Assembly: GCF_902491285.1 (NCBI RefSeq)
Contig: NZ_CABUHK010000067.1
Span: 1 to 31,304 of the forward strand
Origin: an uncultured Bacteroides sp.
GTDB taxonomy: Bacteria; Bacteroidota; Bacteroidia; Bacteroidales; Bacteroidaceae
Direction: 5' to 3'
DNA length: 31,304 nt
The position numbers were made by a program, and so were the translations under genes. The notes under the pieces are model-generated. The model saw only the letters and a program-made list of their open reading frames with translations. It was not told where the DNA came from and searched no databases. Below, in pieces: positions 1 through 8,646 of this stretch. Every line of letters begins with the position of its first letter. Position 1 is the first letter of the stretch.

Positions 1-51
1 CAGCCACTCACCCAAACTTCCTTGAACCCGCATTCTCTCTCAAATGCGGTG

Positions 52-83
52 CAAAGATAGGGGGAAGTTTTCGACTATGCAAA
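52..83 (-). promoter_or_regulatory. Promoter of a gene beyond the left edge
   Basis: Read on the minus strand, the -7 box TATCTTTG is at 59-52 and a -33 TTTG at 83-80, with 20 bases between them. This is a close match to the Bacteroidota consensus TTTG-N19-TAnnTTTG. Transcription would start near 45 and leave the window to the left, so the gene it serves cannot be seen. Confidence 0.6.
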
Positions 84-212
84 TCTTTTAGCAAGATTTT
101 TTTTACCGTTTTTTCGATAAATGAGGTAACCTGCTATGTTTCAAATGTTAAACAATAGAATTTTTTTTTCATTGTCTTTGTTTTTTTTGTTGGCAGGGAA
201 AGAAACTGAAAC

Positions 213-291
213 ATATTGACGCTATCCGCTCACGATAGTGACGGCATCTTTATAAAATAGGGTAACTATGTTGACTGGATATTGACGCTAT
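213..291. repeat. 13-base direct repeat pair
   Basis: The 13-mer ATATTGACGCTAT occurs exactly at 213-225 and again at 279-291, 66 bases apart, in gene-free DNA. Two copies of this length in AT-rich DNA could be chance; a binding site for a regulator of the left-hand gene is possible but unsupported. Confidence 0.35.
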
Positions 292-313
292 ATGGACGAA
301 GAAAAAAGAGCAT

Positions 314-341
314 AAAAAAAGGCTATCTATCCCAGACAGCC
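314..341 (-). terminator. Terminator of the ravA-viaA operon
   Basis: Arms 321-328 and 334-341 pair with one mismatch around a 5-base loop. On the minus strand the hairpin is followed by seven T (A run at 314-320), the form of an intrinsic terminator, about 110 bases after the viaA stop. On the plus strand a T run also follows (346-351), so it may work in both directions. Confidence 0.65.
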
Positions 342-453
342 AATCTTTTTTGTTAACCTTAAATCTAATACTATGAAAAACACATTGCAAATATACGGAC
401 TTCTGTGAAATTAGCAAGTAAAACAAGGAAAACCGCATGCTTTATAACATTGA

Positions 454-1887
454 TTAAATATTTGATTCTTCAATTCTATTTTTATTAAGTTTTTCGGCGC
501 TTTGAACGTTATATTCCCAATATTTATCACATAATTTCAGATAACTGGTTTCAGCACTTTTTCCACCTAAGGAAATGGCATACATCTTAGTCTGTCTGGC
601 TTTTGCCCGTTCTATGCTTTGGGCTAACATATTATCAACGGGACGCATTTCAAAATCGGATACTGTGATAATGTCTGCTTCCATATATCCTTCTTCGCTG
701 ATTTTCCGCAAAGCATGAGTGATGACAGGTTTCATATCTGTGCCGCCATGAAAAGACTGGCTCAGGAAATCGACAAGACGGTCGAAGCTACTTCCCAAAT
801 CAGTAATTTCGATACATTCAATATCATCCGAGAAAAGGATGATATAGCATTTCCGATGTTGCACTTCTGTCAGTTCGGCAATGGCAAGTAATGTTGACTT
901 GGCGATTCTTTCCCGTTCTCCCGCCATGGAGCCGGAAGTGTCCAGGCAAACGATGAAAGGACCTTCGGCTTCTTCGGAGATTTCATTTCCTGCTGTTTGC
1001 TTGTCATTGATTGCTTGCTTTTCGTGCGATTGGTAATCGATTACTTGAAGCCTCTTTTCTATAAAACGTTCGAAGAATACGGTTTGCAGGCTTTTTTCTG
1101 CAAGGTAACAATATTCGAGAGGGAGAAGGCTGTTCAAATCGTTTCCTTCACAAATGCCTGTAATATCACTGCGTGTGGCATGAGATACGATTTGCTCCCG
1201 ATGGATTCCCGCAGTCATTTTGAAACGTTTCCGTTTGCTTTGATGCTTCTTTCCCAATATCTCCACCAATTCGCGGATTACCGGATTCCGTTTGATGGTT
1301 TCTTCGTATTCCAGGATTTGCTCCGCTATCTGTTTGTGGTTACGGAGCAGCCAGACGAGGCGTGAACCGCCACGCACCGGAAGGTTTTTGGAAAGCGATA
1401 GCTGAAGACGATGAAAGTCATCACAGAGTTGCTCTATATGCTCCATTTGGTAGTTGAATTCGTTGTTCGAGAGCAACGTATGCCATTTGTCGAAAAAGAG
1501 AGTTCGCAGAGCTTTCCATTCCTTGGAGCGCGGGCTGATTACAGCGAAACGCTGGAGATAATATTTCACGTTCAGGTCTACCAGGTGATATTTCATGGAA
1601 AAGGGATAAGCACTGTTTTTCAGAAATTGAAGAAATTTGGCATCGGACGCTTCATCCATCTCGTGAAAATATTCCCATTGCGATGCATAACGGGAGTAGA
1701 AATCTTGTAAAGAGGGCTGTGTGTGGCGAAAATACTGATGAATATCCGCGTCCAGTTCTTCGGGGCGGATAATCAAGTTGTGCAGTTGTTCATCGTACAC
1801 ATCATAGGCTATTCTTTGCAATTTCTCGTAATAAATATCCTGCAGGTATTTAAGCCTGATACTCTCTGTTCTCTTGTTCATGGGCAT
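454..1887 (-). CDS. viaA: VWA-domain protein, ViaA/CoxE-like
   Basis: A 477-residue protein with a C-terminal von Willebrand A domain. The metal-ion-dependent adhesion site is visible as DTSGS at residues 316-320 and GGTD at 381-384, with a later acidic DFE segment. The N-terminal 300 residues are charged and helical, as in ViaA. In E. coli ViaA partners the MoxR ATPase RavA and the pair has been linked to respiratory complexes and aminoglycoside sensitivity. The upstream gene here is a RavA-like ATPase and the two reading frames overlap by 38 bases, so they are probably translationally coupled. Two ATG codons (1887 and 1881) could start it; neither has a clear ribosome site. The family call is firm; the E. 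coli phenotype may not carry over. No signal peptide, so cytoplasmic. Confidence 0.85.
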   Translation of the reverse strand: MPMNKRTESIRLKYLQDIYYEKLQRIAYDVYDEQLHNLIIRPEELDADIHQYFRHTQPSLQDFYSRYASQWEYFHEMDEASDAKFLQFLKNSAYPFSMKYHLVDLNVKYYLQRFAVISPRSKEWKALRTLFFDKWHTLLSNNEFNYQMEHIEQLCDDFHRLQLSLSKNLPVRGGSRLVWLLRNHKQIAEQILEYEETIKRNPVIRELVEILGKKHQSKRKRFKMTAGIHREQIVSHATRSDITGICEGNDLNSLLPLEYCYLAEKSLQTVFFERFIEKRLQVIDYQSHEKQAINDKQTAGNEISEEAEGPFIVCLDTSGSMAGERERIAKSTLLAIAELTEVQHRKCYIILFSDDIECIEITDLGSSFDRLVDFLSQSFHGGTDMKPVITHALRKISEEGYMEADIITVSDFEMRPVDNMLAQSIERAKARQTKMYAISLGGKSAETSYLKLCDKYWEYNVQSAEKLNKNRIEESNI

Positions 1888-3430
1888 GGGCGATGATGCG
1901 GAGCTCGTTCCGATAGTTTTCGATGATATGTGCGGTTTCTCCTAAAATCCGTCTTATCTTGCTTTTCTGTGATGGACTTAGGAAAAGATGTTCTTTGGTG
2001 TATGCAGTCTCCCGTTCCGAAATAGTCTTATATTCGACTTCCATTTGTTGGAGCAGGTCGATGACTTCCTGCAGGGTGAATTCGAACGGAGTGCTGTCAT
2101 CTTGCTGTGCCGGCAGAGGGTCACAGTTATCGTAGCATAAGAGTGGATACTCCTGATTATTGACAAAAACAGAGCGTTTTCCTTTTCGGAGAGAATAGAT
2201 ATTCTTTTGTGCAATATTCCTGTTTTTTACAAAGTCGTAAGCTTTCAAGATTTTGTTGACAGGGCGGAACTTGTCTTGCTGGATGTAGAATAACCGGTTA
2301 CTGTCTTTCTTCAACGATTGATAGTCTGAAGCAAAGATGAGCAGATTGCCGGCGATATGATAGCCTTCGATACGATGATAGAATGTATCCACTATCTGAA
2401 TTCCCGGGTCGCTGAGTTCCCGCAGACTATGTTCGGATTTCATATTCTCCTTCAGGGCATCCAGTTTTTGCTCCAGTTTTTTTTCGCCGAGCAGATAAGT
2501 GTTGATACCCCGTGCGATGGACTGCTCCACCATTTCTTCGACAATGGGCAATTGGGAGACTTCATCCCACAGGCAGGTGCTCATCAGGAGGCAATCGGAG
2601 AAGTGTATTCCCGGTGACTCGTTCAGATAGGCGGAAGTGCGGAGCAGGTTTACTATTTTCTTCCAGCGACGGTCGGATATATAGATGGGCGGGGTATTTT
2701 CATCGCGTCCTGTGTTGTACTGCTCTATTTCTCGTTTGATATTGTGAATCAGTTCGAAGATTGTATAGTGGATTCCTACTTTCTCGCTTTCGGATTGTAT
2801 CTTGGAGTATAACTCGTCATCTATCTGAAGTTTCTCCGGAATTTCGGGTTCAATCTCTCTCGTGGAAGAAATCATCTGGTCGAAAGCGTATTCCTGCTCG
2901 ATGCATCCTACAAACTGGCGGACTAGAAAACGATCGTACAATGCTTCCAAGCCCTCACCTTTGGCGGGTAGTTCGTTGGAAGCGGCAATCAGGGCTCTCA
3001 GAGGTACGCGTACCGTGAACTGTCCGTTGCGATATATCTTTTCATTGATAACCGTCAGGAGTGAATTCTGAATGGCAGGTCCGGCTTTCCATATTTCATC
3101 CAAAAAGACAATCGCTGCTGTGGGCAAATATCCTTTTGTGATACGCTCGTACGTATCTTCGTCTTTCAACTTGGATATGGAGACAGGACCGAATATCTCG
3201 TCCGGTGTACTGAAGCGGGACATCAGATACTCGAAAGCGTCCGCATCCTTGAAAGCAAGTTTGAGCCTGCGTGCCACCAGACTCTTGGCTACCCCCGGAG
3301 GGCCTAACAGGAAGATGCTCTCACCTGCCATGGCCGACAGCAGGGAAAGCGCGATGGTGTGTTCCTTTTCAAATACTCCCTCATTGAGAGACTTCAGTAA
3401 TTGGGTGATATGCGATTTGATAGACTTCAT
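1850..3430 (-). CDS. ravA: MoxR-family AAA+ ATPase, RavA-like
   Basis: A 526-residue AAA+ ATPase of the MoxR/RavA group. Walker A is GPPGVAKS at residues 43-50 and Walker B VFLDE at 108-112, continuing into the family-typical segment with WKAG and LLTVINE. The C-terminal half carries the extra domains of RavA-like proteins. The frame opens further upstream at a TTG (3475), but the ATG at 3430 is chosen because the putative -7 box (3465-3472) lies between the two. MoxR ATPases act as chaperones that remodel or insert cofactors into protein complexes, usually with a VWA partner, here the overlapping downstream gene. The client is unknown: nothing nearby is an obvious target, although a bd oxidase operon lies about 23 kb away. 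Confidence 0.85.
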   Translation of the reverse strand: MKSIKSHITQLLKSLNEGVFEKEHTIALSLLSAMAGESIFLLGPPGVAKSLVARRLKLAFKDADAFEYLMSRFSTPDEIFGPVSISKLKDEDTYERITKGYLPTAAIVFLDEIWKAGPAIQNSLLTVINEKIYRNGQFTVRVPLRALIAASNELPAKGEGLEALYDRFLVRQFVGCIEQEYAFDQMISSTREIEPEIPEKLQIDDELYSKIQSESEKVGIHYTIFELIHNIKREIEQYNTGRDENTPPIYISDRRWKKIVNLLRTSAYLNESPGIHFSDCLLMSTCLWDEVSQLPIVEEMVEQSIARGINTYLLGEKKLEQKLDALKENMKSEHSLRELSDPGIQIVDTFYHRIEGYHIAGNLLIFASDYQSLKKDSNRLFYIQQDKFRPVNKILKAYDFVKNRNIAQKNIYSLRKGKRSVFVNNQEYPLLCYDNCDPLPAQQDDSTPFEFTLQEVIDLLQQMEVEYKTISERETAYTKEHLFLSPSQKSKIRRILGETAHIIENYRNELRIIAHAHEQENREYQA

Positions 3431-3464
3431 GCGACAGATGCTTTTATGTGTTGTCAGTGGGGGA

Positions 3465-3472
3465 CAAAGATA
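3465..3472 (-). promoter_or_regulatory. -7 box of the ravA promoter
   Basis: On the minus strand TATCTTTG reads 3472-3465, a perfect TAnnTTTG. The expected -33 TTTG at the right distance is not evident. Transcription would start near 3458, giving a leader of roughly 28 bases before the ATG at 3430. Confidence 0.55.
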
Positions 3473-3548
3473 CAAGAATTCCTTGAAACGGACTTCATCG
3501 GCTCCGGAAGCTTTAGGGAATTTCCTCCCGACAAGTAGGAATTTTCAG

Positions 3549-3579
3549 TTTTATGGGGAAAATTCATTCTATACTTTTG
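3549..3579 (+). promoter_or_regulatory. Promoter of the small lipoprotein gene
   Basis: The -7 box TACTTTTG (3572-3579) matches TAnnTTTG, and TTTT at 3549-3552 sits 19 bases upstream as a near -33 element. Transcription would begin near 3586, some 45 bases before the ATG. It is divergent to the ravA promoter. Confidence 0.5.
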
Positions 3580-3629
3580 TCATATCGAAAGATAAATGAT
3601 AGATAATAAACCATTAAAAATAAAGGAAT

Positions 3630-4076
3630 ATGAAAACGAACACATTCAAATATGCAGGCTTGGCTTTGATGGCTGTATTGATGATAAGCCTTACTTCTTG
3701 CGAAGTGGAAATTGACAGTTTTTATGATGATGATAATATTAGCGGAGGCTATTACAATCGTTCCGTCGATTTATGTAGCCGTACGTGGGTAAGTTCTTAT
3801 TGGGATATAGATGGTAACTATTGCCGTCAGGAACTCGATTTCTTCTTGGACCGTACAGGCATTGACTATTTACGGGTGAAATATCCCAATGGATACGTAG
3901 AGGAGTTTGAATATAAATTTCGTTGGAGCTGGGATAATTACGCACAGACCTCTATCCGTATGTCTTATAGACCGAACGATGTTTCATATTTGGATGATGT
4001 ATATATCGGTGGTAACAGGCTGAGCGGTTATCTGGACGGGCGGAATAATTATGTGGAATATCAGGGAAAAAGGTAG
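3630..4076 (+). CDS. Small lipoprotein of unknown function
   Basis: A 148-residue protein with a lipoprotein signal: basic start, hydrophobic stretch, then a lipobox LTSC with the acylated cysteine at residue 24. The residues after it are acidic (EVEID, then DDD), which in Bacteroidota can resemble the export signal for surface lipoproteins; surface exposure is inference. The mature part is rich in Tyr, Asp, Arg and Trp and reads like a small beta-sheet domain, similar in feel to lipocalin-like Bacteroides lipoproteins, but I do not recognise a specific family. AAAGGAA lies just before the ATG. It is a single gene divergent from ravA, followed by 242 bases with no gene. Confidence 0.8.
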   Translation: MKTNTFKYAGLALMAVLMISLTSCEVEIDSFYDDDNISGGYYNRSVDLCSRTWVSSYWDIDGNYCRQELDFFLDRTGIDYLRVKYPNGYVEEFEYKFRWSWDNYAQTSIRMSYRPNDVSYLDDVYIGGNRLSGYLDGRNNYVEYQGKR

Positions 4077-4265
4077 AAGAAACATTCGTTGAAAAGTCGG
4101 TAAGTATCAATATGCGGGTAAAAAGGGAGAGGATAATAAAGTAAAGACAGGAGTAACGTTAGGATTAAAAACAAAATAATAGGTAAGGCGGTAAAAGGGT
4201 TGCCAATAAGATTTCAGGATATAAGAACCGGACCATGTATGGGGCGCGAAATGAAAGCTAAAAGT

Positions 4266-4296
4266 TTTGAATGGGACTAAATAGTTTTTATCTTTG
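4266..4296 (+). promoter_or_regulatory. Consensus promoter of the AspT/YidE-type transporter
   Basis: TTTG at 4266-4269, exactly 19 bases, then TATCTTTG at 4289-4296: a full match to the Bacteroidota consensus. Transcription would begin near 4303, leaving a leader of only about 16 bases before the ATG at 4319. The rest of the 242-base gap upstream (4077-4265) is purine-rich and holds nothing I can identify. Confidence 0.75.
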
Positions 4297-4318
4297 CGCC
4301 CTATTAGTTTGAATATAC

Positions 4319-5983
4319 ATGGAGTGGTTATATAGCTTATTTATCGAACATTCTGCCTTACAGGCTGTTGTAGTACTTTCGTTGATTTCAGCGATAGGCT
4401 TGGGTTTGGGAAGAGTGCATTTCTGGGGAGTCTCCCTGGGAGTCACTTTTGTTTTTTTTGCGGGTATTCTTGCCGGACATTTCGGGCTTTCGGTGGATGC
4501 GCAGATGTTGAATTATGCAGAAAGTTTCGGGCTCGTCATTTTTGTTTATTCCCTCGGTCTGCAAGTTGGTCCCGGTTTTTTCAGCTCTTTCCGAAAAGGG
4601 GGAGTGACGCTGAATATGCTGGCGTTGGGAGTCGTTCTTTTGGGAACATTGTTGACGGTGGTGACCAGTTATGTTACAGGTATATCACTTCCCGATATGG
4701 TTGGTATCCTTTGTGGAGCGACAACGAACACCCCGGCGTTGGGAGCTGCGCAGCAAACCTTGAAACAGATGGGAATGGAGAGCAGTACGCCTGCCTTGGG
4801 GTGTGCCGTAGCCTATCCGATGGGGGTAGTCGGCGTAATTCTTGCCGTTTTATTAATTCGCAAAGCACTGGTCCGTAAAGAAGATTTAGAGATAAAAGAG
4901 AAAGATGACGCGAACAAAACTTACATTGCAGCGTTTCAAGTACACAATCCTGCTATTTTCAATAAGAGCATCAAAGATATAGCTCATATGAGCTATCCGA
5001 AGTTTGTCATCTCCCGTTTGTGGCGGGACGGGCACGTCAGCATCCCGACTTCCGATAAAGTATTGAAAGAAGGAGACCGTTTGCTGGTGATAACAGCGGA
5101 GAAAGATGCCTTAGCTTTGACCGTACTTTTCGGTGAGCAGGAAAATACAGATTGGAACAATGAGGACATTGACTGGAATGCGATTGACAGCGAACTGGTT
5201 TCCCAGCGTATCGTCGTCACCCGTCCTGAACTGAATGGTAAGAAACTGGGCTCACTCCGCTTGCGAAATCACTATGGGATTAATATCAGCCGTGTTTACC
5301 GTTCGGGCGTGCAGTTGCTTGCTACTCCGGGACTGATACTTCAGTTGGGCGACCGGCTGACGGTAGTAGGAGAGAAGGCAGCCATTCAGAATGTGGAAAA
5401 AGTATTGGGTAATGCTGTCAAAAGTTTGAAAGAGCCCAATCTGGTGGTTATATTTATCGGTATCGTGCTGGGTCTGGCGTTGGGAGCTATTCCTTTTTCC
5501 ATTCCGGGTATCAGTACTCCAGTGAAGTTGGGCTGGGCGGGCGGACCGATTATCGTAGGTATCCTTTTGGGAACGTTCGGGCCGCGGATACACATGATTA
5601 CCTATACCACCCGCAGTGCAAATCTGATGTTGCGTGCATTGGGGCTGTCTATGTATCTTGCTTGTTTGGGGCTGGATGCCGGAGCACATTTCTTTGATAC
5701 TATCTTCCGTCCGGAAGGTCTGTTATGGATTGCTCTAGGAGCCGGATTGACAATTATTCCGACAGTTTTGGTAGGCGTCATAGCCTTCAAGATGATGAAG
5801 ATAGATTTTGGTACGGTATCCGGCATGCTGTGCGGAAGTATGGCTAATCCGATGGCGCTGAATTATGCCAATGATACAATTCCCGGTGACAATCCGTCCG
5901 TGGCTTATGCGACAGTATATCCGTTGTGTATGTTTCTGCGGGTGATTATCGCACAAGTGCTGTTGATGTTCTTACTCGGTTGA
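4319..5983 (+). CDS. Putative transporter, AspT/YidE family with two RCK_C domains
   Basis: A 554-residue inner membrane protein with the inverted-duplicate layout of the aspartate:alanine exchanger family (AspT, YidE, YbjL). Membrane segments fill residues about 10-180 and 372-554. The central cytoplasmic part has two RCK_C (TrkA_C) domains at about 205-272 and 290-365. The two halves carry matching signatures, CGATTNTPALG near 132-142 and CGSMANPMALN near 505-515, which are typical for the family. Substrate cannot be told from sequence; family members exchange amino or dicarboxylic acids, while YidE/YbjL remain undefined. It has its own promoter and a 137-base gap before fbp, so it is probably monocistronic or only loosely linked to fbp. 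Confidence 0.85.
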   Translation: MEWLYSLFIEHSALQAVVVLSLISAIGLGLGRVHFWGVSLGVTFVFFAGILAGHFGLSVDAQMLNYAESFGLVIFVYSLGLQVGPGFFSSFRKGGVTLNMLALGVVLLGTLLTVVTSYVTGISLPDMVGILCGATTNTPALGAAQQTLKQMGMESSTPALGCAVAYPMGVVGVILAVLLIRKALVRKEDLEIKEKDDANKTYIAAFQVHNPAIFNKSIKDIAHMSYPKFVISRLWRDGHVSIPTSDKVLKEGDRLLVITAEKDALALTVLFGEQENTDWNNEDIDWNAIDSELVSQRIVVTRPELNGKKLGSLRLRNHYGINISRVYRSGVQLLATPGLILQLGDRLTVVGEKAAIQNVEKVLGNAVKSLKEPNLVVIFIGIVLGLALGAIPFSIPGISTPVKLGWAGGPIIVGILLGTFGPRIHMITYTTRSANLMLRALGLSMYLACLGLDAGAHFFDTIFRPEGLLWIALGAGLTIIPTVLVGVIAFKMMKIDFGTVSGMLCGSMANPMALNYANDTIPGDNPSVAYATVYPLCMFLRVIIAQVLLMFLLG

Positions 5984-6120
5984 ATATAATTTTATATGAA
6001 AATTATGAACGGATAAATAAAAAAACGCTATATTTATCACAAATAACCGAATCGTATGATTCCAAACAAAGAACATAAGAAGCAAAATAATTGGTAATTA
6101 GTAAATTGTAATAAAATAAA

Positions 6121-8115
6121 ATGACTGCTCAAAGTAATATAACTCCTGAAAGTATTGTGAGCGACCTTCGCTATCTGCAATTGCTTTCCCGAAGTTTCCC
6201 TACGATTGCTGATGCAAGTACGGAAATAATCAACCTGGAAGCTATCTTGAATCTACCTAAGGGGACGGAACATTTCTTGACAGATATACATGGCGAATAC
6301 GAAGCCTTTCAACATGTGCTGAAAAATGCATCGGGTGCGGTAAAACGGAAAGTGAATGAAATATTCGGTAATACTCTCCGTGAGGCCGAAAAGAAAGAAC
6401 TCTGCACCTTGATTTACTATTCCGAAGAAAAGCTCCAACTGGTGAAAGACCGTGAGAAGGATTTGGATGACTGGTATCTGATAACGTTGAACCAACTGGT
6501 GAAAGTCTGTCAGAATGTATCGTCCAAGTATACCCGCTCCAAAGTACGTAAATCCCTGCCTGCCGAATTTTCTTATATCATACAGGAACTGTTGCACGAA
6601 TCTTCCATCGAGCCGAATAAACATGCTTATATCAATGTGATTATCAGTACGATTATTACTACAAAGCGTGCGGATGATTTTATCATTGCCATGTGCAACC
6701 TGATTCAGCGTCTGACTATCGACTCTCTTCATATTGTAGGTGATATTTACGACCGTGGTCCGGGTGCTCACATTATTATGGATACTTTGTGCAACTACCA
6801 TAACTTTGATATTCAATGGGGCAACCATGATATTCTTTGGATGGGAGCTGCTTCCGGTAACGACAGTTGCATAGCCAACGTCATCCGTATGTCTTTGCGC
6901 TATGGCAATCTGGCTACACTTGAAGATGGTTATGGAATCAATCTGCTTCCATTGGCTACCTTCGCCATGGATACTTATGCCGATGACCCTTGCTCCATCT
7001 TCATGCCGAAAATGAACTTTGCAGATACTCATTATAATGAGAAGACCCTGCGTCTGCTTACCCAGATGCACAAAGCTATCACTATCATCCAGTTTAAACT
7101 GGAAGCCGAGATTATCGACCGTCGTCCTGAGTTCGGGATGGCAAACCGCAAACTGCTGGACAAGATAGATTTTGAACGTGGTGTCTTTATTTATGAAGGG
7201 AAAGAATATGCGCTCCGCGATACGAACTTCCCGACCATAGACCCTGCCGACCCTTATCGTTTGACGGATGAGGAACGCGAGTTGGTAGAGAAGATTCATT
7301 ATTCATTTATGAATAGTGAGAAGCTGAAGAAACATATGCGCTGCCTGTTTACATATGGTGGAATGTATCTGGTTTCCAATTCTAACCTTCTCTATCATGC
7401 TTCCGTGCCTTTGAATGAAGACGGCAGCTTCAAGCATGTCAAGATACGGGATAAGGAATACTGGGGACGCAAATTGCTGGATAAAGCCGACCAGTTGATT
7501 CGTACCGCTTATTTCGATGAAGACGGGGAAGAGGACAAGGAATTTGCGATGGATTACATCTGGTATATGTGGTGCGGCCCGGAAGCTCCTTTATTCGATA
7601 AGGATAAGATGGCTACTTTCGAACGTTACTTTGTGGACGATAAAGAGTTGCATAAAGAGAAGAAAGGTCATTATTATACACTGCGTAACCGGGAAGATAT
7701 ATGTGACCAGATACTGGCTGAGTTCGGGGCTTTAGGACCTCATTCGCATATTATCAATGGTCATGTACCTGTAAAAACTATCCAGGGAGAGCAACCGATG
7801 AAAGCGAACGGTAAACTTTTTGTTATTGACGGCGGCTTCTCCAAAGCTTATCAGCCGGAGACAGGAATTGCAGGATATACGCTTGTTTACCACTCCCATG
7901 GCATGCAGCTTGTGCAGCATGAGCCGTTCCAGTCCCGTCAGAAAGCTATTGAAGAGGGGTTGGATATTAAATCGACTAATTTCGTTTTAGAGTTTAACTC
8001 CCAGCGGATGATGGTGAAGGATACCGATAAAGGGAAAGAACTTGTGACGCAGATTCAGGATTTGAAAAAGTTGCTTGTTGCTTATCGTACGGGATTGATA
8101 AAGGAAAAAGTATGA
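6121..8115 (+). CDS. fbp: Fructose-1,6-bisphosphatase, class III
   Basis: A 664-residue enzyme of the Firmicutes/Bacteroidota class III type, hydrolysing fructose 1,6-bisphosphate to fructose 6-phosphate in gluconeogenesis. It is a metallophosphoesterase: DIHGE at residues 55-59, GDIYDRG at 207-213, GNHD at 234-237 and NGHVPV at 546-551 supply the metal-binding residues. Length matches the usual 640-670. The 137-base AT-rich upstream gap has only a near -7 box (TATATTTA at 6029-6036), so the promoter is uncertain. A strong hairpin follows at 8133-8172. With gnd-zwf-pgl further on, it helps set hexose-phosphate supply, but it is not in that operon. Confidence 0.95.
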   Translation: MTAQSNITPESIVSDLRYLQLLSRSFPTIADASTEIINLEAILNLPKGTEHFLTDIHGEYEAFQHVLKNASGAVKRKVNEIFGNTLREAEKKELCTLIYYSEEKLQLVKDREKDLDDWYLITLNQLVKVCQNVSSKYTRSKVRKSLPAEFSYIIQELLHESSIEPNKHAYINVIISTIITTKRADDFIIAMCNLIQRLTIDSLHIVGDIYDRGPGAHIIMDTLCNYHNFDIQWGNHDILWMGAASGNDSCIANVIRMSLRYGNLATLEDGYGINLLPLATFAMDTYADDPCSIFMPKMNFADTHYNEKTLRLLTQMHKAITIIQFKLEAEIIDRRPEFGMANRKLLDKIDFERGVFIYEGKEYALRDTNFPTIDPADPYRLTDEERELVEKIHYSFMNSEKLKKHMRCLFTYGGMYLVSNSNLLYHASVPLNEDGSFKHVKIRDKEYWGRKLLDKADQLIRTAYFDEDGEEDKEFAMDYIWYMWCGPEAPLFDKDKMATFERYFVDDKELHKEKKGHYYTLRNREDICDQILAEFGALGPHSHIINGHVPVKTIQGEQPMKANGKLFVIDGGFSKAYQPETGIAGYTLVYHSHGMQLVQHEPFQSRQKAIEEGLDIKSTNFVLEFNSQRMMVKDTDKGKELVTQIQDLKKLLVAYRTGLIKEKV

Positions 8116-8132
8116 TAACTTGATACATAAGA

Positions 8133-8172
8133 TAAAAGTGCAATTCATTATATTTTTTGAATTGCACTTTTA
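8133..8172. terminator. Bidirectional terminator between fbp and the GNAT gene
   Basis: Perfect 15-base arms at 8133-8147 and 8158-8172 around a 10-base loop. The outer part of the stem is A/T-rich, so each strand ends in a T-rich stretch. It sits between two convergent genes (stops at 8115 and 8176) and can serve both. Confidence 0.8.
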
Positions 8173-8175
8173 TTA

Positions 8176-8622
8176 TTAAAGATTATTATATTCCATACTA
8201 TACATATCATAGCCTTTTGCCCAATAGTCTTTTTTTATTTTTTTCAGTATAAACCCTTTCTTTTCGTAGAATTTATAAGCTAATTGTGAAGTCCTGACGG
8301 TTAGATTTTGAATACCATCAATAGTCCTTAATTTTTCAATTCTATATTTTAGCAATCGAGTTCCCAGTGATTTGCCTTGATGTTGGGGATGTATGATATC
8401 CCAACTTATTTTTCCGATATTTTTGTCTTTTGTGAAGTTTATTCCGCCACATCCGACAATCTCCTTGTGAAGCAAAAGAACATAGTAAAGTTCACGTTCG
8501 TTATTCAGATAGTAACTTAAATCTGCTTCTTCCTTCGGTGCAAAATATTCGGGCGTGTTCTGCCTAATTAAATCTATTACGGCATTTTTATCTGTTTGTT
8601 GGTATTCTCTAATTGTAACCAT
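8176..8622 (-). CDS. GNAT-family N-acetyltransferase
   Basis: A 148-residue acetyltransferase of the GNAT fold. The acetyl-CoA binding motif A is visible as QHQGKSLGTRLL in the middle of the protein, preceded by the strand and HP turn typical of the family, and a Y-x-F-YEKKGF segment follows near the C-terminus. The substrate (small amine, protein N-terminus or antibiotic) cannot be told. Base composition is about 34 percent GC by my count of 8221-8580, clearly below its neighbours, which suggests recent acquisition. It starts 24 bases after the stop of the repeat protein gene on the same strand, so it may be transcribed with it. Confidence 0.8.
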   Translation of the reverse strand: MVTIREYQQTDKNAVIDLIRQNTPEYFAPKEEADLSYYLNNERELYYVLLLHKEIVGCGGINFTKDKNIGKISWDIIHPQHQGKSLGTRLLKYRIEKLRTIDGIQNLTVRTSQLAYKFYEKKGFILKKIKKDYWAKGYDMYSMEYNNL

Positions 8623-8646
8623 AAGTTCTCAACTTTATTTTTAGTT

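Larger units (their letters stand above)
1..453. other. Intergenic region without a gene
   Basis: No convincing coding region lies here; the short 62-codon frame at 250-438 crosses the terminator hairpin and resembles nothing I recognise. The stretch is AT-rich with long T runs. It holds a minus-strand promoter near the left edge (52-83), a terminator for the viaA-side operon (314-341) and a 13-base direct repeat (213-225 and 279-291). The left part is therefore the leader of a minus-strand gene that starts beyond the window. Confidence 0.6.

Noticed and set aside
250..438. 62-codon minus-strand frame before viaA's end
   Set aside because: It runs through the terminator hairpin and T tracts, and its translation is Phe/Ser-rich low-complexity sequence.
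997..1710. Two plus-strand frames (122 and 99 codons) antisense to viaA
   Set aside because: Both are shadows within the VWA gene, without start signals or domains.
6253..7299. 348-codon open frame antisense to fbp
   Set aside because: It lies wholly inside the class III bisphosphatase gene, whose catalytic motifs are all intact, and its protein has no recognisable domain. Long antisense frames come from the codon bias of the true gene.
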